Source of the DNA: JAGZHZ01 sp963929865
GTDB taxonomy: Bacteria; Bacillota; Clostridia; Lachnospirales; Lachnospiraceae
Direction: 5' to 3'
Assembly (NCBI GenBank): GCA_963929865.1
Contig: CAWVKK010000065.1
Location: 156,310 to 220,309 of the forward strand
Length of the DNA stretch: 64,000 bases
The position numbers were made by a program, and so were the translations under genes. The notes beneath the pieces were generated by a model. That model was not told where the DNA came from and made no database searches. It worked only from the letters and a program-made list of their open reading frames with translations. Positions 16,455 to 25,730 of the stretch are shown piece after piece. The stretch's first letter is position 1, and each line of letters begins with the position of its first letter.

Positions 16455-17789
16455 TCAGCAAACGCCCTGAGCCAGCATTGCGTCTGCTACCTTTTCAAAT
16501 CCTGCGATGTTTGCTCCTACTACGTAGTTGCCTTCTGCGTTGTAGCGTTTTGCCGCGTCATCCAGATTATGGAAAATGTTTACCATGATCGATTTCAGTT
16601 TAGAATCTACCTCTTCAAATGTCCAGGACATTCTCTCGCTGTTCTGTGACATTTCCAGCGCGGATGTCGCTACGCCGCCGGCGTTGGAAGCTTTTCCAGG
16701 TGCAAATAAGATGCCGTTTTTCTGCAGATATTCTGTCGCATCCAGAGTGGTAGGCATGTTTGCTCCCTCTGCAACCGCATAGCATCCGTTTGCAACCAGC
16801 GTCTTTGCGTCCTCTAATGTCAGCTCGTTCTGTGTCGCGCACGGCAGAGCGATATCGCATTTTACGGTCCATACGCCTTTTCCTTCGTGGTACTGTGCGT
16901 TTGGACGATATTTTGTATACTCTGTCAGACGGGCGCGTTTTACTTCTTTGAGGTCTTTTAATACGGCGAGGTCAATTCCGTCCGGATCGTAAACCCATCC
17001 GGTAGAGTCGCTGCATGTCACAACCTTTGCGCCTAACTGCTGTGCTTTTTCAATAGCGTAGATCGCAACGTTTCCTGCTCCGGATACGCAGATCGTCGCT
17101 CCTTTGATGTCTTTTCCATTGCATTTTAACATCTCTTCTGTGAAGTAGAGCAGACCGTATCCTGTTGCCTCTGTTCTCGCTAAAGATCCGCCGTAGGACA
17201 ATCCTTTTCCTGTCAGAACGCCTTCGTATAAGCCTTTGATTCTCTTATACTGTCCGAACATATATCCGATCTCTCTTGCTCCTGTTCCGATGTCGCCTGC
17301 CGGAACGTCTGTGTCAGCTCCGATATATTTGCACAGCTCTGTCATGAAGCTCTGGCAGAATGCCATCACTTCTCTGTCTGATTTTCCCTTTGGATCAAAG
17401 TCGGAACCGCCTTTGCCGCCGCCGATCGGAAGTCCTGTCAGAGAGTTCTTGAAAATCTGCTCAAATCCTAAGAATTTGATAATTCCCAGATTTACAGAAG
17501 GATGAAGGCGCAGACCTCCTTTGTATGGTCCGATTGCGCTGTTGAACTGTACGCGGTAGCCAGTGTTGACATGAACCTGTCCTTTGTCATCTACCCACGG
17601 CACGCGGAATTTAAACTGTCTTTCCGGGTTGACCAGTCTCTCCAGCAGAGCCTCTTTTCTGTATTTTTCTTCGTTTGCCTCAATGACTACTCTTAAAGAT
17701 TCCAGTACCTCTTTTACTGCCTGGTGAAATTCCGGTTCTGCCGGATTTTGTTTTACGACTAAGTCGATGACTTCATCTACGTATGACAT
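16455..17789 (-). CDS. gdhA: NADP-specific glutamate dehydrogenase
   Basis: A 444-residue hexameric-type GDH, the usual length. It interconverts 2-oxoglutarate plus ammonia and glutamate. Motifs: GGLRLHPSVN, then PIGGGKGGSDFDPKGKSD with the catalytic lysine, DVPAGDIGTGAREIGYMFGQ, and a Rossmann turn VSGAGNVA. The ATG at 17789 has AAGGAGGAACAGCAA in front; the open frame continues 33 codons further but has no ribosome site. Its leader is about 165 bases from the predicted promoter. Confidence 0.96.
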   Translation of the reverse strand: MSYVDEVIDLVVKQNPAEPEFHQAVKEVLESLRVVIEANEEKYRKEALLERLVNPERQFKFRVPWVDDKGQVHVNTGYRVQFNSAIGPYKGGLRLHPSVNLGIIKFLGFEQIFKNSLTGLPIGGGKGGSDFDPKGKSDREVMAFCQSFMTELCKYIGADTDVPAGDIGTGAREIGYMFGQYKRIKGLYEGVLTGKGLSYGGSLARTEATGYGLLYFTEEMLKCNGKDIKGATICVSGAGNVAIYAIEKAQQLGAKVVTCSDSTGWVYDPDGIDLAVLKDLKEVKRARLTEYTKYRPNAQYHEGKGVWTVKCDIALPCATQNELTLEDAKTLVANGCYAVAEGANMPTTLDATEYLQKNGILFAPGKASNAGGVATSALEMSQNSERMSWTFEEVDSKLKSIMVNIFHNLDDAAKRYNAEGNYVVGANIAGFEKVADAMLAQGVC

Positions 17790-17959
17790 TTGCTGTTCCT
17801 CCTTAAAATTACATTTTTTCTTATCTTCTCGCCTTTTACTCTTTAAAGATGTCAAATTGTCCTGTGATTTCCTGTTTTTAAAAAGCAAAAAAGGACTCCA
17901 AAAACAATTCAGCGGAATTTCCCTTCCCCTAAATTTTTCTGACGCCCTTGTCGCTCTTT

Positions 17960-17988
17960 ATTATATTCGTTTTCTTTTAAATATGCAA
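17960..17988 (-). promoter_or_regulatory. Sigma-A promoter of gdhA
   Basis: Minus strand: -35 TTGCAT (17983-17988), 17-base spacer, -10 TATAAT (17960-17965). It lies 64 bases after the end of rnpB. The leader between here and the gdhA ATG (17790-17953) is A/G-rich; I see no known riboswitch in it. Confidence 0.65.
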
Positions 17989-18051
17989 GCCTTTTTTTAC
18001 AATTTTTACCCTTTTTTCTCCGGCAAGCCTGAACGCTTTTTTCTTTTTGCC

Positions 18052-18398
18052 GCATAAGCAGAACGATAAGCCGGGTTATGTCTTGAATGATCATCTATCT
18101 AGACCTGCTGTCGCCAGCAGGTTCCAGCGACCTACCTAAAGCTGACGGGCCGCCATATGCTTTTTTTCGGTCTTGCTTCGAATGGGGTTTACATATGCCC
18201 CTCCTGTTGCCAGAAAGGCGGTAGTCTCTTACACTGCCCTTCCACCCTTACCAGCCTAAGCTGGCGGTATATTTCTGTTGCACTATCCTTAGAGTCGCCT
18301 CCACCAGACGTTATCTGGCATCCTGCCCTGTGAAGCCCGGACTTTCCTCGTATGACACCTTTCGTCTTGTCATCCGCGATCATTTATTCTACTTATGC
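18052..18398 (-). ncRNA. rnpB: RNase P RNA (bacterial type)
   Basis: The minus strand shows the universal blocks of RNase P RNA: GAGGAAAGTCCGGGC near the 5' end, GGCAGTGTAAGAGACTACCGCC-type P-helices in the middle, and the 3' block ending in CATAACCCGGCTTATCG. The ends are set by a 12-bp P1-like helix (18387-18398 with 18052-18063, one G-U pair). About 347 bases, normal for type A. It processes the 5' ends of tRNA precursors. Confidence 0.95.
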
Positions 18399-18406
18399 CG
18401 CATCAA

Positions 18407-18435
18407 ATTTTAGCACGAAAAACGTTTCTTGTAAA
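18407..18435 (-). promoter_or_regulatory. Sigma-A promoter of rnpB
   Basis: Minus strand: -35 TTTACA (18430-18435), 17-base spacer, -10 TAAAAT (18407-18412). The predicted start coincides with the P1 helix of rnpB, which supports both calls. Confidence 0.75.
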
Positions 18436-18464
18436 TATTTAATTTTTTTATGTCTTCTGATCTC

Positions 18465-20129
18465 TCAGACGCTGAAGCAGCTTCCCCCGATAAATTCCCG
18501 TAAAATCGAGTTTTTCGGCACGCTTTCTCCCGGAATTCCGACAAAATAGTCTAAAAACTTCAGCAGCCTCTTTGCCTCCTGATATTCCGGCTCGTCTTGC
18601 CCAATCCCGAACAGGAGAGGCTCTGCATACACTTTAAGGACTGCAAGCTCGTAGATCAGCGCCGAGTTAAACATCACGTCCGCCTGTTCCTGGTACGGAA
18701 AGATATACGCTTCCTCCCCTCGCCCCACCGAAGGCCACATCGCAATCGTCCCTTTCGCCGAGGTTCCCCTTGTCCTTGCGTCCCGTATGATTCTTCTTAA
18801 GAGCCGTCCGTCTGTCGTCGGAATCCTGTTGTGTTCATCGACATTCAGCTGAGTCAGCCCGCTGATATAAATCTTAAACTTTTCTTCTTTTGGAAGCCGG
18901 TACGTCATCTTGTCGTTCAGCCCATGGATTCCCTCGATCACCAGCACATCCTCCGGACCGATCTTTAAGTATTTTCCGCGGTATTCCCGTTTTCCCGTTT
19001 TGAAATTGTAGTACGGCAGCTCTACTTTTTCGCCCGACAAAAGCCGGATCATCTGGTCGTTGAACAGTTCCACGTCAAGCGCCTCAAGGCACTCAAAATT
19101 CCGGTTTCCAAACGCGTCAAGCGGCGTTTTATCCCGGTCTATAAAATAGTCGTCGACCGGGACAGGGTGCGGTCTGAGTCCGTGCGCCAGAAGCTGCACG
19201 GCAAGGCGGTGGGAAAACGTCGTTTTTCCGGACGAGGACGGTCCCGCTATGAGTACGATTCTAGCCCCTTTCTGTGCGATCTGTTCTGCAATCTCCCCGA
19301 TCTTCTTTTCCTGCAGCGCTTCCTGGCACAGGATCAGCTCATCTATATTTCCGTTTACGATCCGGTCGTTTAAAGCCGCCACATTTGGCACGTTCAGCAT
19401 TTCTCCCCACAAAAGCGTCTGCTTCTGTACCTCAAAAATCTTTTTCCGGGGCGAAAAAGGCGTCATTTTTTCGGGATTTCCCATCCACGGAAAGAGAAGC
19501 ACAAACCCTTCGTCGTATAAAACCAGATCAAAATATTTCAGATAAGAAGTGTCCGGAACCATGTAGCCATAAAAGTAGTCTTCAAACCCGTCAAGGCTGT
19601 AGATATTGACGTTTGAAACTCTCCGGTACTTCAGCAGCGCCTCCTTGTCGTACATGCCATATTCATGGAACAGCCGCATTGCCTTGTACGTCTTTTCCCC
19701 TCTCTTTTGAATCGGAAGTTTTCTCTGCACAAGCTGCCTCATCTTCTGCCTGACATTCTCTAAAAACGCTTCGTCCAGCGTCACTTTTCCTGTCACCGTG
19801 CAGTAGTAGCCGCTTCCGAGGGAAAAATGGATGCTGATTTTTTCGATGTTCTCTCTTCCCGCCGCCTCATACATCGCCCTGAGCATCAAAAGCGTCACGC
19901 TTCTTCTGTACGTGTCATACCCCGTCTTTTCCGCTGTCGTGATAAAACGGACGGCGCAGTCTGTTTCGATCCTCTTATTCAGCTCAAACAGCTTATTGTC
20001 TGCCTGCGCCAGGACAATGTCATGCTTTTCTTTCCCCGCAAACTCTTTTGCCGCATCAAAGAATGTGGTTCCCGGCGGATACTGTCTTTTCTCCTCCCCG
20101 ATCTGTACCGTAATCCAACTCTGACTCAT
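18465..20129 (-). CDS. Uridine kinase-like nucleoside kinase with TGS-type N-terminus
   Basis: A 554-residue protein. Residues 1-70 look like a TGS/ubiquitin-like fold (WITVQIGEEKRQYPPGTTFFDAA), residues 60-230 resemble the threonyl-tRNA synthetase second domain (HFSLGSGYYC), and the C-terminal half is a uridine kinase/phosphoribulokinase P-loop domain (GPSSSGKTTFSHRL near residue 295; VIEGIHGLND). The domain order is common in clostridia and is usually annotated as nucleoside kinase; the real substrate is not known to me. ATG at 20129 with GGAGGGAAGGT; the frame extends upstream into nif3 without a ribosome site. Confidence 0.85.
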   Translation of the reverse strand: MSQSWITVQIGEEKRQYPPGTTFFDAAKEFAGKEKHDIVLAQADNKLFELNKRIETDCAVRFITTAEKTGYDTYRRSVTLLMLRAMYEAAGRENIEKISIHFSLGSGYYCTVTGKVTLDEAFLENVRQKMRQLVQRKLPIQKRGEKTYKAMRLFHEYGMYDKEALLKYRRVSNVNIYSLDGFEDYFYGYMVPDTSYLKYFDLVLYDEGFVLLFPWMGNPEKMTPFSPRKKIFEVQKQTLLWGEMLNVPNVAALNDRIVNGNIDELILCQEALQEKKIGEIAEQIAQKGARIVLIAGPSSSGKTTFSHRLAVQLLAHGLRPHPVPVDDYFIDRDKTPLDAFGNRNFECLEALDVELFNDQMIRLLSGEKVELPYYNFKTGKREYRGKYLKIGPEDVLVIEGIHGLNDKMTYRLPKEEKFKIYISGLTQLNVDEHNRIPTTDGRLLRRIIRDARTRGTSAKGTIAMWPSVGRGEEAYIFPYQEQADVMFNSALIYELAVLKVYAEPLLFGIGQDEPEYQEAKRLLKFLDYFVGIPGESVPKNSILREFIGGSCFSV

Positions 20130-20143
20130 ACCTTCCCTCCTGA

Positions 20144-20932
20144 TCAGACCATCCAAAATGGAATCTGGAATGGCTCCTTCTTCACAGTCAGAGCGGGAAA
20201 TTCCTTTTTCAGCTCCCGCTCCACCTGATCGATAAAAATGTGTTCGGTCCCGTAATGTCCCGCATCGATCACGGCAATCCCCTGCGCTGCCGCGTCAATC
20301 CCCGTATGGTGGTCGATGTCCCCTGTAACCATGACATCCGCTCTCGCTTTTATCGCGTCGGAAATCATGCTTTTTCCTGAACCGGGCAGAACCGCCGCCC
20401 GTCTGACCTTCTTGTGCGGGTCGCCGAATACCTTGACCTCCCTTAAAGAAAACGCTTTTTTTACGAGATCGGCGTACTCTTGCAGCGCCATCTCTTTTCT
20501 CAGATCCCCCACTCTTCCGTATCCCTGCGTTTGTCCAGTCTGCGAATCACAGTAGGAAACGCTCAAAATCTCACTTGACTGTAAATCCAGGCATTCTGCG
20601 CTCAGCTGCGCCATCTTGGCCACGTCATAATTTGTGTGGGCTGCGTAGCAGCAAAGCTTTTCCTCAATCATGCGGATCACTCTGCGCCCGATAAAGTGAT
20701 CTGCCCTCACAGATTTAAGTCCCGAAAAAAGCAGAGGATGGTGCGTGATCAGCAGATCAGCCCCTTCCCGCACTGCATGGTCGATCACTTCGTCCGTCGC
20801 GTCCAGGGCGAGATAAACCGTATGGATTTCCTGCTCGATATCTCCTGCCTGCAGTCCCGGATTGTCCCAGGAAGCCGCCAGTTTCAGGGGGTAAAGCTGT
20901 TCCAGCTTTTCGATAATTTCTTTACATTTCAT
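20144..20932 (-). CDS. Nif3-like dinuclear metal centre protein
   Basis: A 262-residue NIF3/YqfO protein without the usual central insert. Metal-binding patterns include TDEVIDHAVREGADLLITHHPLLF, CYAAHTNYDVA, and the C-terminal VIDAGHYGTEHIFID. Biochemical role unresolved; GTP cyclohydrolase I type 2 has been claimed for some homologues. The ATG at 20932 has AAGGAAAGACGAGT; it follows trmK, the conserved partner. Confidence 0.9.
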   Translation of the reverse strand: MKCKEIIEKLEQLYPLKLAASWDNPGLQAGDIEQEIHTVYLALDATDEVIDHAVREGADLLITHHPLLFSGLKSVRADHFIGRRVIRMIEEKLCCYAAHTNYDVAKMAQLSAECLDLQSSEILSVSYCDSQTGQTQGYGRVGDLRKEMALQEYADLVKKAFSLREVKVFGDPHKKVRRAAVLPGSGKSMISDAIKARADVMVTGDIDHHTGIDAAAQGIAVIDAGHYGTEHIFIDQVERELKKEFPALTVKKEPFQIPFWMV

Positions 20933-20960
20933 ACTCGTCTTTCCTTTCTGTTTTTTCTTT

Positions 20961-21656
20961 CTACGACAGAATCCTTTTTTTTGCCTCACAGATCAGCTCA
21001 AGCTTCTCTTCGATTTCTCTTTGCCGTTGAAGTGTTTTTACGGTATTCTTCTCTTTGAGCTGTTCCTCTACTGTCCGATAAATCCGTTCTTCCTGTTCTA
21101 AAAAGGCCAGAAGGCACGGATCTTTTTTCTGCAGCAGGTATTTCCCATACAGCCGCTCCATGTGAGTCCACGGCTCCATTTTTCCGGGCACTGCCCGCAT
21201 CATCGGGTAATATTTTCCTTCTTCCTCTACCATATTTTCCTCTGTGATCCGATATTCCTGTTCCTGCAAAAACCGGCGCACCTCGCAGATTTCTGACTGG
21301 GGCTGCAGAATCAGTTCCTTTACGCCTTTTAAGCGTTCCTCTCCTGCTTTTAAAATCCGTATCGTCAAAAGCCCGCCCATCCCTGCGATCACGACGGTGT
21401 CCGCTTCTCCTTTCTGTAATTTCTCCAGCCCGTCTGAGCGTCTTGTCTGAATCTGATCTTCTAATCCGTAAAGGCGGATATTATCTCTTGCCCTGGCAAG
21501 CGGTCCTTCTTTTATGTCCATCGCGACGGCTGATTTTATGGTTCCCTGCCGCACTAAAAAAATCGGAATATACCCGTGATCCGTTCCGACGTCCGCAAGG
21601 CGTCCCCTCTCTTTTACCATGGAAGCCACCGCCGATAATCTTTTTGATAACTGCAA
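20961..21656 (-). CDS. trmK: tRNA (adenine(22)-N1)-methyltransferase TrmK (TTG start)
   Basis: A 231-residue class I SAM methyltransferase. ADVGTDHGYIPIFLV (residues 20-34) is motif I of the TrmK/YqfN family and VVIAGMGGLLTIRIL is the catalytic region. It methylates N1 of A22 in tRNA. The start is TTG with GAGGAGAACATCA in front. It lies 17 bases after dnaG; in most Bacillota rpoD sits between them and here it does not. Confidence 0.92.
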   Translation of the reverse strand: MQLSKRLSAVASMVKERGRLADVGTDHGYIPIFLVRQGTIKSAVAMDIKEGPLARARDNIRLYGLEDQIQTRRSDGLEKLQKGEADTVVIAGMGGLLTIRILKAGEERLKGVKELILQPQSEICEVRRFLQEQEYRITEENMVEEEGKYYPMMRAVPGKMEPWTHMERLYGKYLLQKKDPCLLAFLEQEERIYRTVEEQLKEKNTVKTLQRQREIEEKLELICEAKKRILS

Positions 21657-21673
21657 TGATGTTCTCCTCTCTT

Positions 21674-23449
21674 TTATTTTCTATCCGGCAGATGAATCGC
21701 TGTATTCGCAAGCCCCTGCATTTTTCTTTTATCTGCCACTATCTTCTGAAGCCCTGCCAGATCTGTCGGGTCAAGCGTGGCGGTCCGGTGGGAGAGACTG
21801 TTTTCCATCACCTTTGCGATCGTCTCTTTTATAGCTTTTTCAAGGCTTTCCTTTGTCTCCGCCGGAAGCGCCGCATGAAACAGCTCCGCCGCCTGGCGCT
21901 GCTGCCCGGCGTCCTTAAAATGATCCAGGATCTTAGCAGGGTTTACCCGTCCTTGTTCCAGCTGTCCGTAAAGCATCTGCGCCACGGTGCGGGAAAGCTC
22001 CTCCGTAAAATCCTCCGGCGTGACGTACTGTTTTACCGTCCCGAACAGATCCGGATATTCCATCAGGCACGTCAAGAGCAGTCTCTGCGCCTTTTTGATG
22101 CCCTCGCCTTTTTCCGGCGTCTTTCTCTGTCTTTTGTCCGTTTCCGCTTTCGGCACATATCCCTTCATGGCGAGCTGATTGACCATTTTTCTTAAACTCT
22201 CAAAGCCGACTCCATACTGTACCGCAATCGCCTCAATGTAATTTTCTCTCTCCAGCTCCTGCTCAAATTCCATCAGCCTTGCGGCGACCTCGCGGAAAAA
22301 TTTTGTCTTGCTCTGCGGATCCGACATCTGATAATTTTTCTCCAGAACAGATATCTCAAACAGAAAGCTGTTCTGCGCTTTTTCGATTCTCTCCTGAAAT
22401 TTTTCGGCCCCCTGTGCTTTTATGCACTCGTCCGGATCTTTGTATGGCTCCATGTGCAGTACTTTTACGGAGATTCCCGCCTTTTTCAGAATCGGTATCG
22501 CGCGCAGCGCGGCCTTCGTCCCCGCCTCGTCGCTGTCGTACGTCAGAATCACTTCCTCGGCATACCGCCTGATCAGAGCCGCCTGCTGCGCGGTCAGCGC
22601 GGTCCCCAAAGACGCAACCGCATTTGTAAAGCCTGCCTGGTGCATGGAAATCACATCCATGTAGCCCTCGCACAGCAAAACATATTTTTTCCGGGACGTC
22701 CTGGCCACATGCAGACCATACAGATTCCGGCTCTTGTCAAAGACGATCGTCTCCGGGGAGTTTAAATATTTCGGCTTTGCGTCCCCCATCACTCTTCCGC
22801 CGAATCCGATCACTCTTCCATGGACGTCCTGAATTGGAAACATGACGCGGTTCCAGAATTTGTCGTACATTCCATGGCGCTCGTCGACGTTCATCAGCCC
22901 CGACTCCTTAAGCAGCGCGTCGGAAACGCCCTTCGTCTTCAGATACCGGTACAGATCGCCGCTGTACTTGCCTGCGAAGCCAAGTCCAAAGCTTTTTATC
23001 GTCTCCGCGCTGAGTCCGCGCTCTTTTAAGTACGCCATCGCCTGCGCTCCGCTCTCTGAGCGGAGCTGATAGTAGTAGTAGTTTGCCGCCTGCCGGTTCA
23101 CGTTTAAAATCTGCGTCTTTAGATCCTGCTCCTGGCGCATCTGCCCGTTTCTCTCCTCAGACGGCAGCTCGATCCCCGCGCGGTCCGCCAAAACCTTCAG
23201 CGCCTCGGGAAAGGTATAGTTTTCATATTCCATGATAAAAGTAAATACATTTCCCCCCGCCCCGCATCCGAAGCAGTGGTACATCTGCCTGTCCGGATTG
23301 ACCGAAAAAGACGGTGATTTTTCATTGTGAAACGGACACAGCCCAAAATACGAGCTTCCTTTTCTCTGCAGTTTTATATAGCCGGATATGACGTCGACAA
23401 TATCATTTCGAAGCCGTATCTCTTCAATCAAATCTTCTGAGTAATGCAT
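21674..23449 (-). CDS. dnaG: DNA primase
   Basis: A 591-residue DnaG. The N-terminal zinc finger spans CPFHNEKSPSFSVNPD to HCFGCGAGGNVF (residues 38-66), the RNA polymerase core and Toprim domain follow (LCEGYMDVISMHQAG near residue 260), and the C-terminal part would bind the DnaB helicase. It makes primers at the replication fork. Downstream are trmK and nif3, probably on the same transcript. Confidence 0.96.
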   Translation of the reverse strand: MHYSEDLIEEIRLRNDIVDVISGYIKLQRKGSSYFGLCPFHNEKSPSFSVNPDRQMYHCFGCGAGGNVFTFIMEYENYTFPEALKVLADRAGIELPSEERNGQMRQEQDLKTQILNVNRQAANYYYYQLRSESGAQAMAYLKERGLSAETIKSFGLGFAGKYSGDLYRYLKTKGVSDALLKESGLMNVDERHGMYDKFWNRVMFPIQDVHGRVIGFGGRVMGDAKPKYLNSPETIVFDKSRNLYGLHVARTSRKKYVLLCEGYMDVISMHQAGFTNAVASLGTALTAQQAALIRRYAEEVILTYDSDEAGTKAALRAIPILKKAGISVKVLHMEPYKDPDECIKAQGAEKFQERIEKAQNSFLFEISVLEKNYQMSDPQSKTKFFREVAARLMEFEQELERENYIEAIAVQYGVGFESLRKMVNQLAMKGYVPKAETDKRQRKTPEKGEGIKKAQRLLLTCLMEYPDLFGTVKQYVTPEDFTEELSRTVAQMLYGQLEQGRVNPAKILDHFKDAGQQRQAAELFHAALPAETKESLEKAIKETIAKVMENSLSHRTATLDPTDLAGLQKIVADKRKMQGLANTAIHLPDRK

Positions 23450-23525
23450 AGCCCTGCCCTTCCTTTTTTCTCAAAATTTCTTTGCGGTCCATACTGTTTA
23501 TTATAATAGCGCGCGCCAAACTATT

Positions 23526-25730
23526 TCAACCTTTCTTTTTTTCTTCCAGGAAATGATTTTTGCCGTCTGTGAATATCCGGATGCCTCCGCTGTCTTTTGT
23601 CATTTTGACCTGCGCCTCCATCTCGTGCAGTCTCGCAAGCAGTTCCGGGTGCGGATGTCCGTAGGCGTTGTTCTGTCCGCAGGAGATCACCGCCAGCCGC
23701 GGGTGTGTCTGGCGCAGAAATTCTGCCGTCGTGGAAAATGCTGACCCGTGATGCGCCACCTTCAGCACGTCGACCGGTTCAAGCAGACCGCTCTGGATCA
23801 GCCGCTCCTCCCCCTTTCCTTCCAGATCTCCCGTAAACAGCGCGCTAAAATCCTCGTAGCGCAGCAGCAGAACCATAGAATCACTGTTTTCTTCTCCGCT
23901 GGTTTCTCCTCCAAACGGCGCCAGGCACGCAATTTCCAGTCTGCCCTGCGTCAGTTTTTTCCCGCTCTCCATATACCGCACGGCAATGCCATTGCGGCTT
24001 GCCAGATTTTCTATCAGCAGATGTAAGTCTGTCTTTTTTTCGCGGTACGGCAAAAACAGATTCTCTATGGAAACACCGTTTTTGTTTCTCCCATCCCATG
24101 AAGGCTGATACGTCTGCAGTACCTCGAGCAACCCGCTGATATGATCCATATCCGTGTGGGTGACAAACCATCCTTTTACACTGCCAATCCCCTCCGATTT
24201 CAGATACGGTTCTATGCAGTACGTTCCGATTTCGCTGCGAGAGCTGCTCCCGCCGTCGATCAGATATACGCCTTTTTCGCCGTTTTGAATGCAGATTCCG
24301 TCTCCTTGCCCTACGTCGAGCATCGTAACTGCAAGGCGGTGGTCAGGAATCTTTCCGATTATTCCGATCAGAAGCGCCGCGCTGATCAGCCACGCAGGCT
24401 TTTGCCGCGCTTTCCGCAGCCGCCCCACCACGCTTAAAAACAGAATCAGACATCCGTAATAGCAGACAATCTGCCATGTCTTTGGGCTTCCCGGTCTCCA
24501 GATTCCAAAGGGAAACTCTGCCGCAAGCTCTGCCGTCTTTTCATACAGTCTCAGCAGATAATGCGCCGGCGCAGAGCATATGACCCCCAGCGGCGTGCAG
24601 AAAAGACCTGCGGTCATGCCGGCGATCCCAGACACCATCACAATCTGGACGCTTGGGATTACAAACAGGTTGAGTCCCAGTCCGAACACCGAATATTCGC
24701 CGAAGAACCGCAGGCTGACCGGCAGCGTCGCAAGCGACACGCACAGCGACGCCCGCATCGTCTTTTTTGCGGAATGCTCTTTTTCTTTTTTCCACGTCTG
24801 ATCCATCTTTGGCAGGATCACGGCAAGTCCCGCCACCGCTCCAAACGACAGGAGAAATCCTGCCTGTCCTAAGCATTGCGCGTTTGCGCCAAGCGCAAGG
24901 ATGCCCGCCAAAGCCAAAGATGAGAGCGCGTCATACGTCTGCCCGGACATCTCCGCTCCCAGGTACATAAAAAACATGACGACCGCGCGCACCGCCGAAA
25001 TGCTCATGCCGGTCATGACGGCATAGCATCCCATCACGCTCATCCCCAAAATGCCTGCGCTCCAAAAGGGAAGTCCTATTTTTCTCAAAATCCGGTAAAA
25101 AGCCATTCCAATCATGGAAATGTGGAGTCCGGAGATCGCCAGAATATGAGAAATTCCGCCTTTTTGATAGCTTTTTTTCTGTTCTGGAGTCAGAGCGCCT
25201 TTTTCCCCTAAAATCATGGCGTTTAAGACCGCGGCGTCCTCTTTGCGGTTCACGCGGCAGATACTGTCTTTGAGAGCCTGCTTTGCCCCCTCCAGCGCGC
25301 GGAGAATGGGCGGCGCGGGCGAGATCACGCTTTCGACCGCCGCGCTGTACAGGATAAGTCCCACTTTTTGCTGTTCATAATACGATTTCTGGTCAAACTC
25401 TCCCCAGTTGGACGGCTCTTGCGGGAGCGAGACTGCGCCGCTTACCTGCACGGTTGTTCCGATGTGCCACTGTTTTTTTTCTTTGATAAAAACGACTGCG
25501 TGTTTGGAATATTGGAAGTCCGACTGTGACTTCACTTTGATTTGATTTAGATATAATAGAATTGTATTTTCTTTCCATTCCTGCCGGTAAATCTGACCCT
25601 CCAGCCGGATGGTTTGCCCCTCTTTTATCCAGGGAGGCGGCTGCTCTTCTTTGATCAGCCCGCCTCCCTTTGCGGCAAGAAGAAGCAAAAACCAGATCAG
25701 GAATGCTGTCCATAACGGACGTTTACTCAT
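23526..25730 (-). CDS. comEC: ComEC-type DNA uptake channel protein
   Basis: A 734-residue polytopic membrane protein. It has an N-terminal helix and OB-like part (residues 30-110), the Competence domain with many membrane segments (ISHILAISGLHISMIGMAFY), and a C-terminal metallo-beta-lactamase-like domain (HTDMDHISGLLEVL, KVAHHGSAFSTT). In competent bacteria it carries single-stranded DNA across the membrane. The ATG overlaps the previous gene by eight bases, with AGGAGGAGATGCAAA before it. A ComEA protein is encoded at 28.8 kb; no pilus genes are in the window. Confidence 0.93.
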   Translation of the reverse strand: MSKRPLWTAFLIWFLLLLAAKGGGLIKEEQPPPWIKEGQTIRLEGQIYRQEWKENTILLYLNQIKVKSQSDFQYSKHAVVFIKEKKQWHIGTTVQVSGAVSLPQEPSNWGEFDQKSYYEQQKVGLILYSAAVESVISPAPPILRALEGAKQALKDSICRVNRKEDAAVLNAMILGEKGALTPEQKKSYQKGGISHILAISGLHISMIGMAFYRILRKIGLPFWSAGILGMSVMGCYAVMTGMSISAVRAVVMFFMYLGAEMSGQTYDALSSLALAGILALGANAQCLGQAGFLLSFGAVAGLAVILPKMDQTWKKEKEHSAKKTMRASLCVSLATLPVSLRFFGEYSVFGLGLNLFVIPSVQIVMVSGIAGMTAGLFCTPLGVICSAPAHYLLRLYEKTAELAAEFPFGIWRPGSPKTWQIVCYYGCLILFLSVVGRLRKARQKPAWLISAALLIGIIGKIPDHRLAVTMLDVGQGDGICIQNGEKGVYLIDGGSSSRSEIGTYCIEPYLKSEGIGSVKGWFVTHTDMDHISGLLEVLQTYQPSWDGRNKNGVSIENLFLPYREKKTDLHLLIENLASRNGIAVRYMESGKKLTQGRLEIACLAPFGGETSGEENSDSMVLLLRYEDFSALFTGDLEGKGEERLIQSGLLEPVDVLKVAHHGSAFSTTAEFLRQTHPRLAVISCGQNNAYGHPHPELLARLHEMEAQVKMTKDSGGIRIFTDGKNHFLEEKKKG

